NCBI GenBank assembly: GCA_007120915.1
Contig: SKMT01000057.1
Coordinates: 1-8,281 of the forward strand
Origin: Myxococcales bacterium
GTDB taxonomy: Bacteria > Myxococcota_A > Bradymonadia > Bradymonadales > Bradymonadaceae
Reading direction: 5' to 3'
DNA: 8,281 bases
Position 1 is the stretch's first letter, and each line of letters begins with the position of its first letter. A program made the translations under genes and the position numbers. Positions 1 to 5,002 of the stretch are shown piece after piece. The notes beneath the pieces are model-generated. The model made no database searches and was not told the DNA's origin. It was given only the letters and a program-made list of their open reading frames with translations.

Positions 1-52
1 CGGATCGTTGACCGGCGTGACCGTTTAAATCTACGGACGAATCACCACCGCA
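1..52. other. Left-edge non-coding stretch
   Basis: This short stretch lies beyond the terminator of the leftmost gene. I see no convincing reading frame or RNA gene in it. A TTGACC hexamer (8-13) resembles a -35 box, but the AT-rich TTTAAAT that follows is only about 10 bases away, too close for a normal sigma-70 promoter. It could be the flank of a gene to the left of the window. Confidence 0.4.
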
Positions 53-90
53 CCAACAACCAACAACCAATAACCAACAACCAATAACCA
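53..90. repeat. Tandem heptamer repeat CCAAYAA, five full units plus a partial
   Basis: Five consecutive 7-base units read CCAACAA, CCAACAA, CCAATAA, CCAACAA, CCAATAA (53-87), followed by a partial CCA (88-90). The only variation is C/T at the fifth base. Read on the minus strand it is TTRTTGG. It lies directly beyond the T-run of the minus-strand terminator. Translated on the minus strand it gives WLLVIG-like peptides, an artefact that can cause false gene calls. Short heptamer runs of this kind occur as intergenic simple repeats in several bacterial groups; function is unknown. Confidence 0.85.
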
Positions 91-130
91 AAAAAGAAAA
101 CCCCCGCCGGCCGTTGGAAGCCGACGGGGG
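90..130 (-). terminator. Rho-independent terminator of the copper-protein gene
   Basis: On the minus strand a 10-base arm (complement of 121-130, CCCCCGTCGG) pairs with CCGGCGGGGG (complement of 101-110) around a 10-base loop. A T-rich run, TTTTCTTTTTT (100 down to 90), follows immediately. The stem is fully paired only in the minus-strand RNA, where the one irregular position is a U-G wobble; in the plus orientation it is an A-C mismatch. This supports termination of leftward transcription from the gene ending at 158. Confidence 0.9.
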
Positions 131-136
131 CGAGGA

Positions 137-156
137 CGATCACATCTCTGTGATCG
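137..156 (-). other. GAGA-tetraloop hairpin just after the stop codon
   Basis: A perfect 8-bp inverted repeat, CGATCACA (137-144) and TGTGATCG (149-156), encloses four bases. In minus-strand RNA the loop reads GAGA, a GNRA-type tetraloop; in plus-strand RNA it would be UCUC. The hairpin starts one base after the TAA stop (160-158) and lies upstream of the main terminator. It may stabilise the 3' end or aid termination. The hairpin is seen directly; its role is inferred. Confidence 0.7.
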
Positions 157-157
157 C

Positions 158-1981
158 TTAGGCGGCGGGGTTCACCTCCGCCGGCTGCGGGCTTCGGCGG
201 CGAATCACCGCCAGTCCCACCAGTGCCAGCATGGCTACGGCCACCGGAATTGCTCCACCGGCGCTGACCGTGGTGCATCCGGTCTGCGCGTCATCTTCCG
301 CCGGTTCGCGAACGATGATCTTGCCCTCCATGTAGGGGTGGGGGGTGCAGATGTAGTTGTAGGTACCGGGCTCCTCGAAGACCACGCTGTCGCTTTCACC
401 GTGCGCCAGCATGCTGGTGGCAAATTCCTCGGGACCATCCGTGCCTACAGCGTTGTGAATCCCCGAGAACTCCCCGTCCAGATAGGTGAACACGTCTTCG
501 TTGGTCCAGGTGACCTTGGTGCCCGGCTCGATCTCGATGACCGGCTGGTCGTAGGCGTTGCCCTTGATGTCGACGAAGACTTCATCGACGTCCGGCCCGT
601 ACACCTTCGGGCGCTCCTTATCCATGCTGTTGGGCCCGAACATGCTGAGAGTGCGCACCGCCTGCTCCGCTTTCTCGGCGATCTCTTCTTCCGAGAACTC
701 CGGGCCGTCCGCCAGAACTTCGTCCGGGCCGTCAGCACCTTCTTCGGCGGCGAGAAGACCGATCGCTCCACGACTCGTCGAACCGACGGCGTGCGACAGC
801 ATCGTGTAAGCACCTTCTTCCGGTGGGATGCGGAACTCAATGACCCAGGAGTCCGTCGGCCCCGCCGTCACGCTCTGGCCGCCCGGCATTTTCGCGTCCG
901 GGTGTCCCTGCCAGTACACGTAGTCCCAGATGATCCCGACGATGTGGAACGTCGACAGCAGGTTCGGGCCCACGTTCAGAAAGTACATCCGCACGTAGTC
1001 GCCCGGCTCCACGGCAATCGGTTCTTCGACATATCGGAACACCCGCCCGTTGAACGTGGTGTACAGCTCATTGGCCTCCACCGCGTCGGTGCCACTGGCG
1101 TAGATTTCGTTCTGGATCATGTACAGCTTCAGATCCGGCTCCTGATCCAGCTCCTCTTCCAGCTTGTAGGTGTCGTCCGGCTCCACGACCATCATGCCGT
1201 ACTGACCGGCCATCACGTGCATCGGGATCGCGTGGCCACCGGGCGCACAGTGATACATGAACACGCCCGGATAGGTCGCCCGGAAGGTCACGCTCTTGGT
1301 TTCGCCGGCGGCGATTTCACCGACGTGCGCTGAGGTCTGGGTGTAGGCGCTGTGGATCGAGGCACCGTGGGGGACATTGCCGGTATTCTTGAAGTTCATC
1401 CGCACCACGTCGCCCTGTTGCACGCGCACCGTGGGCCCCGGAATCTTCCCGTCCATCAAAAACCCGTCATACATCACGCCCTGGCCCAGATAAGTCTGGC
1501 CCTCGTCCAGCTCCACCGTCACCTCATGGTCGGGCTCTGCGTTCTGGGAGACGTAGCTGGTGGGCGGGGTGTTCGCCAGACCTTCGTCGCGTTCGATGAT
1601 GTCGATAAACGGCTCGTCGTCATCATACAGATCGCCAAAGTCTCGCGTAGGTGCCGCCCCGCCAGCTTCCTCTTCGGGCTCCGGGCTATCCGCCGCGGCT
1701 ACGGCGGAGGGGTTGGCATCGCCGGCCTGGGCGATCGCCCCGGGCTGGTCGCTTCCGGAGTAAGTCAGCGCCTGGAACTGCTCCTGATTGTCCATCGCGC
1801 GCATGATGTCCTGGCCGGTCAGCGTGTCTGCACGCTCGTTGAGAATCTCGTTTTTGAACGCGTTGTTGCAGGCATCACACGCTTCGGCCTCCGGCATCTG
1901 CAATGCCATCAAGGCACCGACGGCAGCCAATACCGCTATCGCGTGCGTGATCGGGGCGAATTTTCGGGTGGGGCGCGTCAT
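158..1981 (-). CDS. NirK-like secreted multicopper protein with extra C-terminal cupredoxin and surface-anchor tail
   Basis: A 607-aa protein. The start at 1981 is chosen because a near-perfect Shine-Dalgarno sequence precedes it and a signal peptide follows (hydrophobic residues 11-28, AEA before Cys35); the frame extends 33 codons further upstream without support. A CDAC motif (35-38) and an acidic linker come next. Residues ~150-410 form two NirK-type cupredoxin domains: His205, Cys245 and His255 fit type 1 copper; His210, His244 and His397 fit type 2 copper; His346 fits the catalytic His and lies 51 residues before His397, as in classical NirK. The usual catalytic Asp is Ser208, and the usual axial Met position is Gln260. 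Residues ~460-557 form a plastocyanin-like domain with His509, Cys545, His548 and Met551. The C-terminus (Cys569, helix ~576-593, RRR) resembles a MYXO-CTERM anchor. Nitrite reductase is the nearest family, but the active-site changes make that activity uncertain; another surface copper redox function is possible. Confidence 0.85.
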   Translation of the reverse strand: MTRPTRKFAPITHAIAVLAAVGALMALQMPEAEACDACNNAFKNEILNERADTLTGQDIMRAMDNQEQFQALTYSGSDQPGAIAQAGDANPSAVAAADSPEPEEEAGGAAPTRDFGDLYDDDEPFIDIIERDEGLANTPPTSYVSQNAEPDHEVTVELDEGQTYLGQGVMYDGFLMDGKIPGPTVRVQQGDVVRMNFKNTGNVPHGASIHSAYTQTSAHVGEIAAGETKSVTFRATYPGVFMYHCAPGGHAIPMHVMAGQYGMMVVEPDDTYKLEEELDQEPDLKLYMIQNEIYASGTDAVEANELYTTFNGRVFRYVEEPIAVEPGDYVRMYFLNVGPNLLSTFHIVGIIWDYVYWQGHPDAKMPGGQSVTAGPTDSWVIEFRIPPEEGAYTMLSHAVGSTSRGAIGLLAAEEGADGPDEVLADGPEFSEEEIAEKAEQAVRTLSMFGPNSMDKERPKVYGPDVDEVFVDIKGNAYDQPVIEIEPGTKVTWTNEDVFTYLDGEFSGIHNAVGTDGPEEFATSMLAHGESDSVVFEEPGTYNYICTPHPYMEGKIIVREPAEDDAQTGCTTVSAGGAIPVAVAMLALVGLAVIRRRSPQPAEVNPAA

Positions 1982-1985
1982 ATGA

Positions 1986-1993
1986 ACCTCCTT
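1986..1993 (-). promoter_or_regulatory. Strong Shine-Dalgarno that fixes the copper-protein start
   Basis: The minus strand reads AAGGAGGT here, followed by four bases and the ATG at 1981. This near-ideal complement to 16S rRNA selects the 607-aa start over the longer open frame that begins at 2080. Confidence 0.9.
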
Positions 1994-2097
1994 CGGGTGC
2001 GCATTATTTGGGAGTCGAACCATTGTCGGCCACGACTCTTTCGACCATCGGGTTGCTTCGACATCGCCGACACTACTCACCCCGAATCAGCTCCCGC

Positions 2098-2122
2098 ATG
2101 ATCCGGATCATCTCCGGATGAT
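2098..2122. promoter_or_regulatory. Overlapping dyads / 11-bp tandem element upstream of the copper-protein gene
   Basis: A perfect 14-bp palindrome (2098-2111, ATGATCC/GGATCAT) overlaps a second dyad, ATCATC-TCCG-GATGAT (2107-2122). The same bases can be read as two head-to-tail 11-bp units, ATCCGGATCAT (2101-2111) and CTCCGGATGAT (2112-2122), with 9 of 11 bases equal, about one helical turn apart. It lies roughly 120-140 bases before the copper-protein start, where an activator site would fit. The regulator is unknown. Confidence 0.5.
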
Positions 2123-2267
2123 TGTCGTCAGCTCGGCAGTTCCGGCTGGCGACGGTGCGACGTCACCCTCACTACCTGCAATATCGGAACCGCTTCTCTC
2201 CCACCCTGCTTATCCGTTGCTATTGCTTACGAATTCTCTTATCCCTCGTCGCTGCCCCCCTCTCCGA

Positions 2268-2286
2268 AGGTGCAATTATTGCACCT
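2268..2286. promoter_or_regulatory. Perfect 19-bp dyad AGGTGCAA-TTA-TTGCACCT, operator-like
   Basis: Two perfect 8-base arms flank a three-base centre. There is no T-run behind it, so it is not a simple terminator; the size and symmetry suit a dimeric transcription factor. A related dyad lies 31 bp downstream, and the arm TTGCACC recurs alone at 2480-2486. The arm vaguely resembles NsrR-type half-sites but the spacing differs, so I do not assign a regulator. Confidence 0.55.
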
Positions 2287-2301
2287 CCACGCTACAGGCT
2301 C

Positions 2302-2314
2302 TGCAAATTTTGCG
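2302..2314. promoter_or_regulatory. Second TGCAA-N3-TTGC dyad, paired with the one at 2271-2283
   Basis: TGCAAATTTTGCG here aligns with TGCAATTATTGCA at 2271-2283: same half-sites, same three-base centre, last base changed. The centres (2277 and 2308) are 31 bp apart, close to three helical turns, so two dimers could bind on the same face. A further inverted pair, TTGC-N6-GCAA (2317-2330), follows directly. The arrangement suggests cooperative binding; that is inference. Confidence 0.45.
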
Positions 2315-2331
2315 CCTTGCAGATCCGCAAT

Positions 2332-2355
2332 CCCACGACCCCACGACCTCACGAC
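2332..2355. repeat. Octamer run CYCACGAC, three units
   Basis: Three consecutive 8-base units: CCCACGAC, CCCACGAC, CTCACGAC. The same octamer returns as two units at 2456-2471, still within the intergenic region. It looks like a short simple-sequence repeat; no function is evident. Confidence 0.75.
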
Positions 2356-2386
2356 GTCCGTGCTTATGCCACCGCCATCTATTAGG

Positions 2387-2416
2387 GACGCCTCCGGCTG
2401 AACGACGCCTCCGGCT
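2387..2416. repeat. Perfect 13-bp direct repeat GACGCCTCCGGCT, two copies
   Basis: Copies lie at 2387-2399 and 2404-2416, separated by four bases (GAAC), giving a 17-bp period. Flanking bases differ, so the match is exactly 13 bp. It sits between the operator-like cluster and the FadL-like gene. It may be a regulatory iteron or a small duplication. Confidence 0.7.
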
Positions 2417-2455
2417 ATCTAAGATTTCAGGGGAGTTTCCATTGACCCCTGGTGG

Positions 2456-2471
2456 CTCACGACCTCACGAC
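2456..2471. repeat. Octamer run CTCACGAC, two units
   Basis: Two identical 8-base units of the family seen at 2332-2355, about 100 bases further on, followed by a degenerate CCCAGAG. Both runs are in the same orientation. Confidence 0.7.
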
Positions 2472-2479
2472 CCCAGAGA

Positions 2480-2508
2480 TTGCACCCCACCTTCACCGCT
2501 ATTATTGT
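2480..2508 (+). promoter_or_regulatory. Weak candidate promoter for the FadL-like gene
   Basis: TTGCAC (2480-2485) and TATTGT (2503-2508) are 17 bases apart and would start transcription about 50 bases before the ATG at 2564. The -35 matches the consensus poorly. TTGCACC (2480-2486) equals one arm of the 2268-2286 dyad, so a regulator bound there could touch this site. Tentative. Confidence 0.25.
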
Positions 2509-2563
2509 GGCCTCCTATTCGATCTGCCGTGGACCTCTCCGCGCAGTCCGATGTGGAGCGACG

Positions 2564-3985
2564 ATGTGCCGTAAGCAATACCTCATCATTCTGGTCGTGC
2601 TCGCAGCCTCGGCGATGATCTGTTCGCCGGCCTTCGCCAGCCCGTTTGACGTCTACGCCCCTCCCGGCCGGTCGGCGTCGATGTCCGGTGCTCAGACCGC
2701 CAACGCCGAAGGGGCCACTGCGGTCTACGACAACCCCGCCGCACTCGCGGGCGTTGATCCCGGCGTCTCCGCCGGGACGTTCGCCACCGCCGGGCATGCC
2801 CCCATCCTGCTTAAAGACCGTCCCGACGGCTACGATGTGCCCGACCTTGGAAGCCGCTCTCCGGCGCTGCCCTCGGACCAGACCCGCAACCAACGCCGCG
2901 ACACCGACACTCCTGAGCCGCTCTACGGGTTCACCGGCGGCGTGATCACCGACTTCGGCGGCACCGACACCCGCGGGGCCGTCCTGGTGATGGTGCCCAC
3001 CAACGGGCTGCTCGTTCAACAGACCTACTTCGCCGACGAGCGCGAACGGTACTTCTCGAATCAGTTGCACCACGAGGTCATCGGCTCCCGGCTGCACCGC
3101 CCGGTCATCGAGATGGGCGTGGCCCGTCAGTTAACGGAACGAATCTCGGCGGGCATCGGCGGCACCTACCTGCCGGGCACCGCTGTGAGCACCGAGGGAT
3201 ACGTCGCCGATCCTTCCGACCAGTCCGACGTCGACTTGAACACCCAGGTCAACACGGTCAACCAGTGGGGGCTTCTCGCCGGGCTGGCTGCCGAACTGCC
3301 CGGCGACTTCTCCGCCGGCGTCGCCTTCCGCCAGGGAGTGGCCTTCGAGATGGAGGGTACCAACGAGGTACAGGTACGCGGGATGCCCGACGAATCGACC
3401 CAACAACTGAACTGGGTGCCCGTATCCACCCCGTCGTCGCTTCGCGCCGGCGTCGCCTGGAATCCCGGTGACATCGAGTGGGCCGCCGACGCCCGCTACA
3501 CCTTCTGGTCCAATTACGTCGACTCCCACGGCGAAGACGCCGGTTTCCACAACACCATCCAGGGCCGACTCGGCGCCGAGTGGACCTACTCCGAGGAGAC
3601 CCGCCTTCGCGCCGGCGTCGGGTTCGTTCCCACCCCCGTGCCCGAACAGACGGGCCGCACCAACTACGTCGATAACTCCAGAGCGATGGCCTCCATCGGC
3701 GGCGGTCATCAATTCACCTTCGCCGAACGCGCGCTGGAGGCTTCCTGGCATCTGCAATTTCACCACCTGATTCTTCGTGACACCGACAAGGAACCACGCA
3801 ACAGCTATCCTGACTGTGCCCCCGGTGAGACGGCGTTGTGTGATGAAGTGCCCGACGATCTCGAAGACCCCGAAACGGGCCAACCCTACGACGAAGCACA
3901 GGGACTGCAGACGGGCAACCCGGGCTTCCCCGGCTTTGTCTCCGGCGGCTGGCTCGCATCGGTGGGCCTGGAACTGAGGTACTGA
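2564..3985 (+). CDS. FadL/OMPP1-family outer-membrane channel
   Basis: A 473-aa protein. The start at 2564 is preferred over an in-frame ATG at 2480 because GGAG (2555-2558) lies five bases upstream and a signal peptide begins at once: hydrophobic residues 6-19, AFA at 23-25, cleavage likely before Ser26. The mature N-terminus carries the typical FadL-family pattern of small residues followed by an Asn-Pro-Ala segment (RSASMSGAQT, then NPAALAG around 57-63). Later barrel segments also fit the family: SSLRAGVAWNPGDIEWAADA (~291-310), then a stretch with PVPEQTGRTNYVDNSR (~358-373) before GGG.QF. The chain ends in Tyr, as outer-membrane barrels often do. FadL-type proteins carry fatty acids, aromatics or other hydrophobic compounds across the outer membrane; the substrate here cannot be read. 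An acidic loop near 418-445 includes Cys418 and Cys426, which could form a disulfide at the cell surface. Three bases separate it from the next gene, so they are probably co-transcribed. Confidence 0.85.
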   Translation: MCRKQYLIILVVLAASAMICSPAFASPFDVYAPPGRSASMSGAQTANAEGATAVYDNPAALAGVDPGVSAGTFATAGHAPILLKDRPDGYDVPDLGSRSPALPSDQTRNQRRDTDTPEPLYGFTGGVITDFGGTDTRGAVLVMVPTNGLLVQQTYFADERERYFSNQLHHEVIGSRLHRPVIEMGVARQLTERISAGIGGTYLPGTAVSTEGYVADPSDQSDVDLNTQVNTVNQWGLLAGLAAELPGDFSAGVAFRQGVAFEMEGTNEVQVRGMPDESTQQLNWVPVSTPSSLRAGVAWNPGDIEWAADARYTFWSNYVDSHGEDAGFHNTIQGRLGAEWTYSEETRLRAGVGFVPTPVPEQTGRTNYVDNSRAMASIGGGHQFTFAERALEASWHLQFHHLILRDTDKEPRNSYPDCAPGETALCDEVPDDLEDPETGQPYDEAQGLQTGNPGFPGFVSGGWLASVGLELRY

Positions 3986-3988
3986 ACG

Positions 3989-4879
3989 ATGGATGCTACA
4001 CGGTACATCTTCGCTGCTTCACTCGGCGTGTTGCTCGCCGTCGCCGGCTGCGGCTTTGAAGCCGGCCCTTCCGCGTTCGACGACCAACGCGTCGACAACG
4101 AGGATAACAACGACAACGGCGGGTCCACCGTCGACGAGCTGGGCGCCGGGCAAGGAGCGGGCACCGTCGACGGCACCTGGCTGAAGGTACACATCGCCAG
4201 CAGTTGCGTCTTCGACCAGGAACAGGTCTCGGCGACCTATCTGATCGTCGACATCGACGCCGACGGCACCACCCTTACGGAACACCGAACGCTCTGTGAG
4301 CTCGACGCCAGCCCTGTTCTCGGAAACCGCCCCGTCGCCTCCTCCGACACACTGGCCACCGTGGAATATCCCGTCATCGACCAGGGCATGGTCTCCAGCC
4401 ACACCACCGGCGGGGGCTATTCTTCCTCGACCGCTGTCGGTCTGTGGGGCATCAACCTCGACGATCCTCTCACCGATCCCGTGCCCACCGACGCCGACGA
4501 CGATCGGGTCGTTGACGCCGACGGCGATGGCAACCCGGGCGTGACCATGTATCTGGACGGCGCCGGCTGCGACCGCTACATGGGGCAGCGCCAGGTTGTG
4601 CGATTTTCCGGCGCCCTGGAGGCTCCCAACGACATCCGCGGTGCCAGCGTGCGCACCACCGATACCGTGGTCTACGGCGGCACCGCCACCTCCTGTGAGA
4701 TGGCCCCGGATGTCATCTCCAACGACGCTCACAGCTTCTTTCGTATGGTTCGTGTCGACGGGCTCGGCGGGGCTGTCGACGCCAGCGCAGACGGCGGTGA
4801 AATCCGCTGCGAAGACGTCGAACCCTTCTTCGACGATATCTGGGAGGTCCGGGAACCGGACGACGATCACTGCCAGTAA
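3989..4879 (+). CDS. Secreted acidic lipoprotein, unknown function
   Basis: A 296-aa protein with a lipoprotein signal peptide: hydrophobic residues 8-19 and the lipobox VAGC ending at Cys21. Gly at +2 is not the Asp that retains lipoproteins in the inner membrane of E. coli, so outer-membrane placement is plausible. The mature start is a flexible Asp/Asn/Gly-rich stretch (~31-60). DADDDRVVDADGDGNPG (168-184) has spaced acidic residues like a calcium-binding loop. Six more Cys (73, 103, 194, 236, 274, 295) could form three disulfides. The chain is strongly acidic at its end. I recognise no enzyme motif, including no GxSxG. The start lies 3 bp after the FadL-like stop, with GAGG (3976-3979) inside the end of that gene, so the two are likely translationally coupled. 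It may work with the channel at the outer membrane; that is inference from position only. Confidence 0.85.
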   Translation: MDATRYIFAASLGVLLAVAGCGFEAGPSAFDDQRVDNEDNNDNGGSTVDELGAGQGAGTVDGTWLKVHIASSCVFDQEQVSATYLIVDIDADGTTLTEHRTLCELDASPVLGNRPVASSDTLATVEYPVIDQGMVSSHTTGGGYSSSTAVGLWGINLDDPLTDPVPTDADDDRVVDADGDGNPGVTMYLDGAGCDRYMGQRQVVRFSGALEAPNDIRGASVRTTDTVVYGGTATSCEMAPDVISNDAHSFFRMVRVDGLGGAVDASADGGEIRCEDVEPFFDDIWEVREPDDDHCQ

Positions 4880-4923
4880 CAATCCCCCCTCACGATACAC
4901 ACTTCCGCACCTCCCCCCGGTCT

Positions 4924-4950
4924 CCCCGGGCGACCATCGAGAGCCCGGGG
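4924..4950. other. GC hairpin after the lipoprotein gene
   Basis: CCCCGGGC (4924-4931) and GCCCGGGG (4943-4950) form a perfect 8-bp stem with an 11-base loop, 45 bases after the lipoprotein stop. No T-run follows on either strand, so it is not a standard rho-independent terminator. It could protect the mRNA end or be a weak or factor-dependent stop for the FadL-lipoprotein transcript. Confidence 0.5.
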
Positions 4951-4985
4951 GCTCCTCCCCACTGGCCCCGCCATCACAACCCGTC

Positions 4986-4991
4986 TATACT
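4986..4991 (+). promoter_or_regulatory. TATACT -10-like box directly before the kinase start
   Basis: TATACT matches the sigma-70 -10 consensus at five of six bases. Transcription would begin about 4996-5000, only 3-7 bases before the ATG at 5003. No Shine-Dalgarno precedes that ATG, which agrees with a leaderless or near-leaderless mRNA. No good -35 is seen at 16-18 bases spacing, so an activator or a different sigma factor might be needed. Confidence 0.4.
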
Positions 4992-5002
4992 TCCCGTTGC
5001 CT

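Larger units (their letters stand above)
1982..2563. other. Divergent intergenic region with several repeats and dyads, no convincing gene
   Basis: This 582-bp stretch separates the minus-strand copper-protein gene from the plus-strand FadL-like gene. Open frames in it give low-complexity Pro/Ser/Arg/Cys-rich peptides without a ribosome binding site, so I do not call a gene. It holds promoters and probable operators for both directions: a dyad/tandem element (2098-2122), paired TGCAA-N3-TTGC dyads (2268-2314), octamer runs (2332-2355 and 2456-2471) and a 13-bp direct repeat (2387-2416). Parts are noticeably less GC-rich than the genes. An AT-rich patch (2003-2009) lies just upstream of the copper-protein ribosome binding site, but I could not find a well-spaced -35/-10 pair for it. 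Confidence 0.6.

Noticed and set aside
42..278. Small minus-strand open frame with a hydrophobic WLLVIG-type tail
   Set aside because: The hydrophobic tail is only the translation of the CCAAYAA heptamer repeat and the terminator; the front part overlaps the copper gene in another frame.
338..1333. Long plus-strand open frame opposite the copper-protein gene
   Set aside because: It is the antisense shadow of a GC-rich gene: no ribosome binding site, composition rich in Arg, His and Val, and the minus-strand protein has clear copper motifs throughout.
2010..2024. GGTTCGACTCC on the minus strand, like a tRNA T-arm
   Set aside because: The loop motif fits, but the flanking bases do not form the five-pair stem and no acceptor or anticodon arms are present.
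2268..2286. The 19-bp dyad as a rho-independent terminator
   Set aside because: No T-run follows on either strand and the stem is not GC-rich; an operator fits better.
2268..2286. Assignment of the dyad to NsrR, which would link it to nitric oxide control
   Set aside because: The half-sites look somewhat similar, but the centre is shorter than in known NsrR sites, so the match is not good enough to claim.
2332..2471. Octamer runs as a CRISPR array
   Set aside because: Units are only 8 bp, mostly contiguous, without unique spacers of regular length.
2118..2618. Plus-strand open frames in the divergent intergenic region
   Set aside because: Products are low-complexity Pro/Ser/Arg/Cys-rich peptides built from the repeats, with no ribosome binding site or signal peptide, and the longer one overlaps the FadL-like start in another frame.
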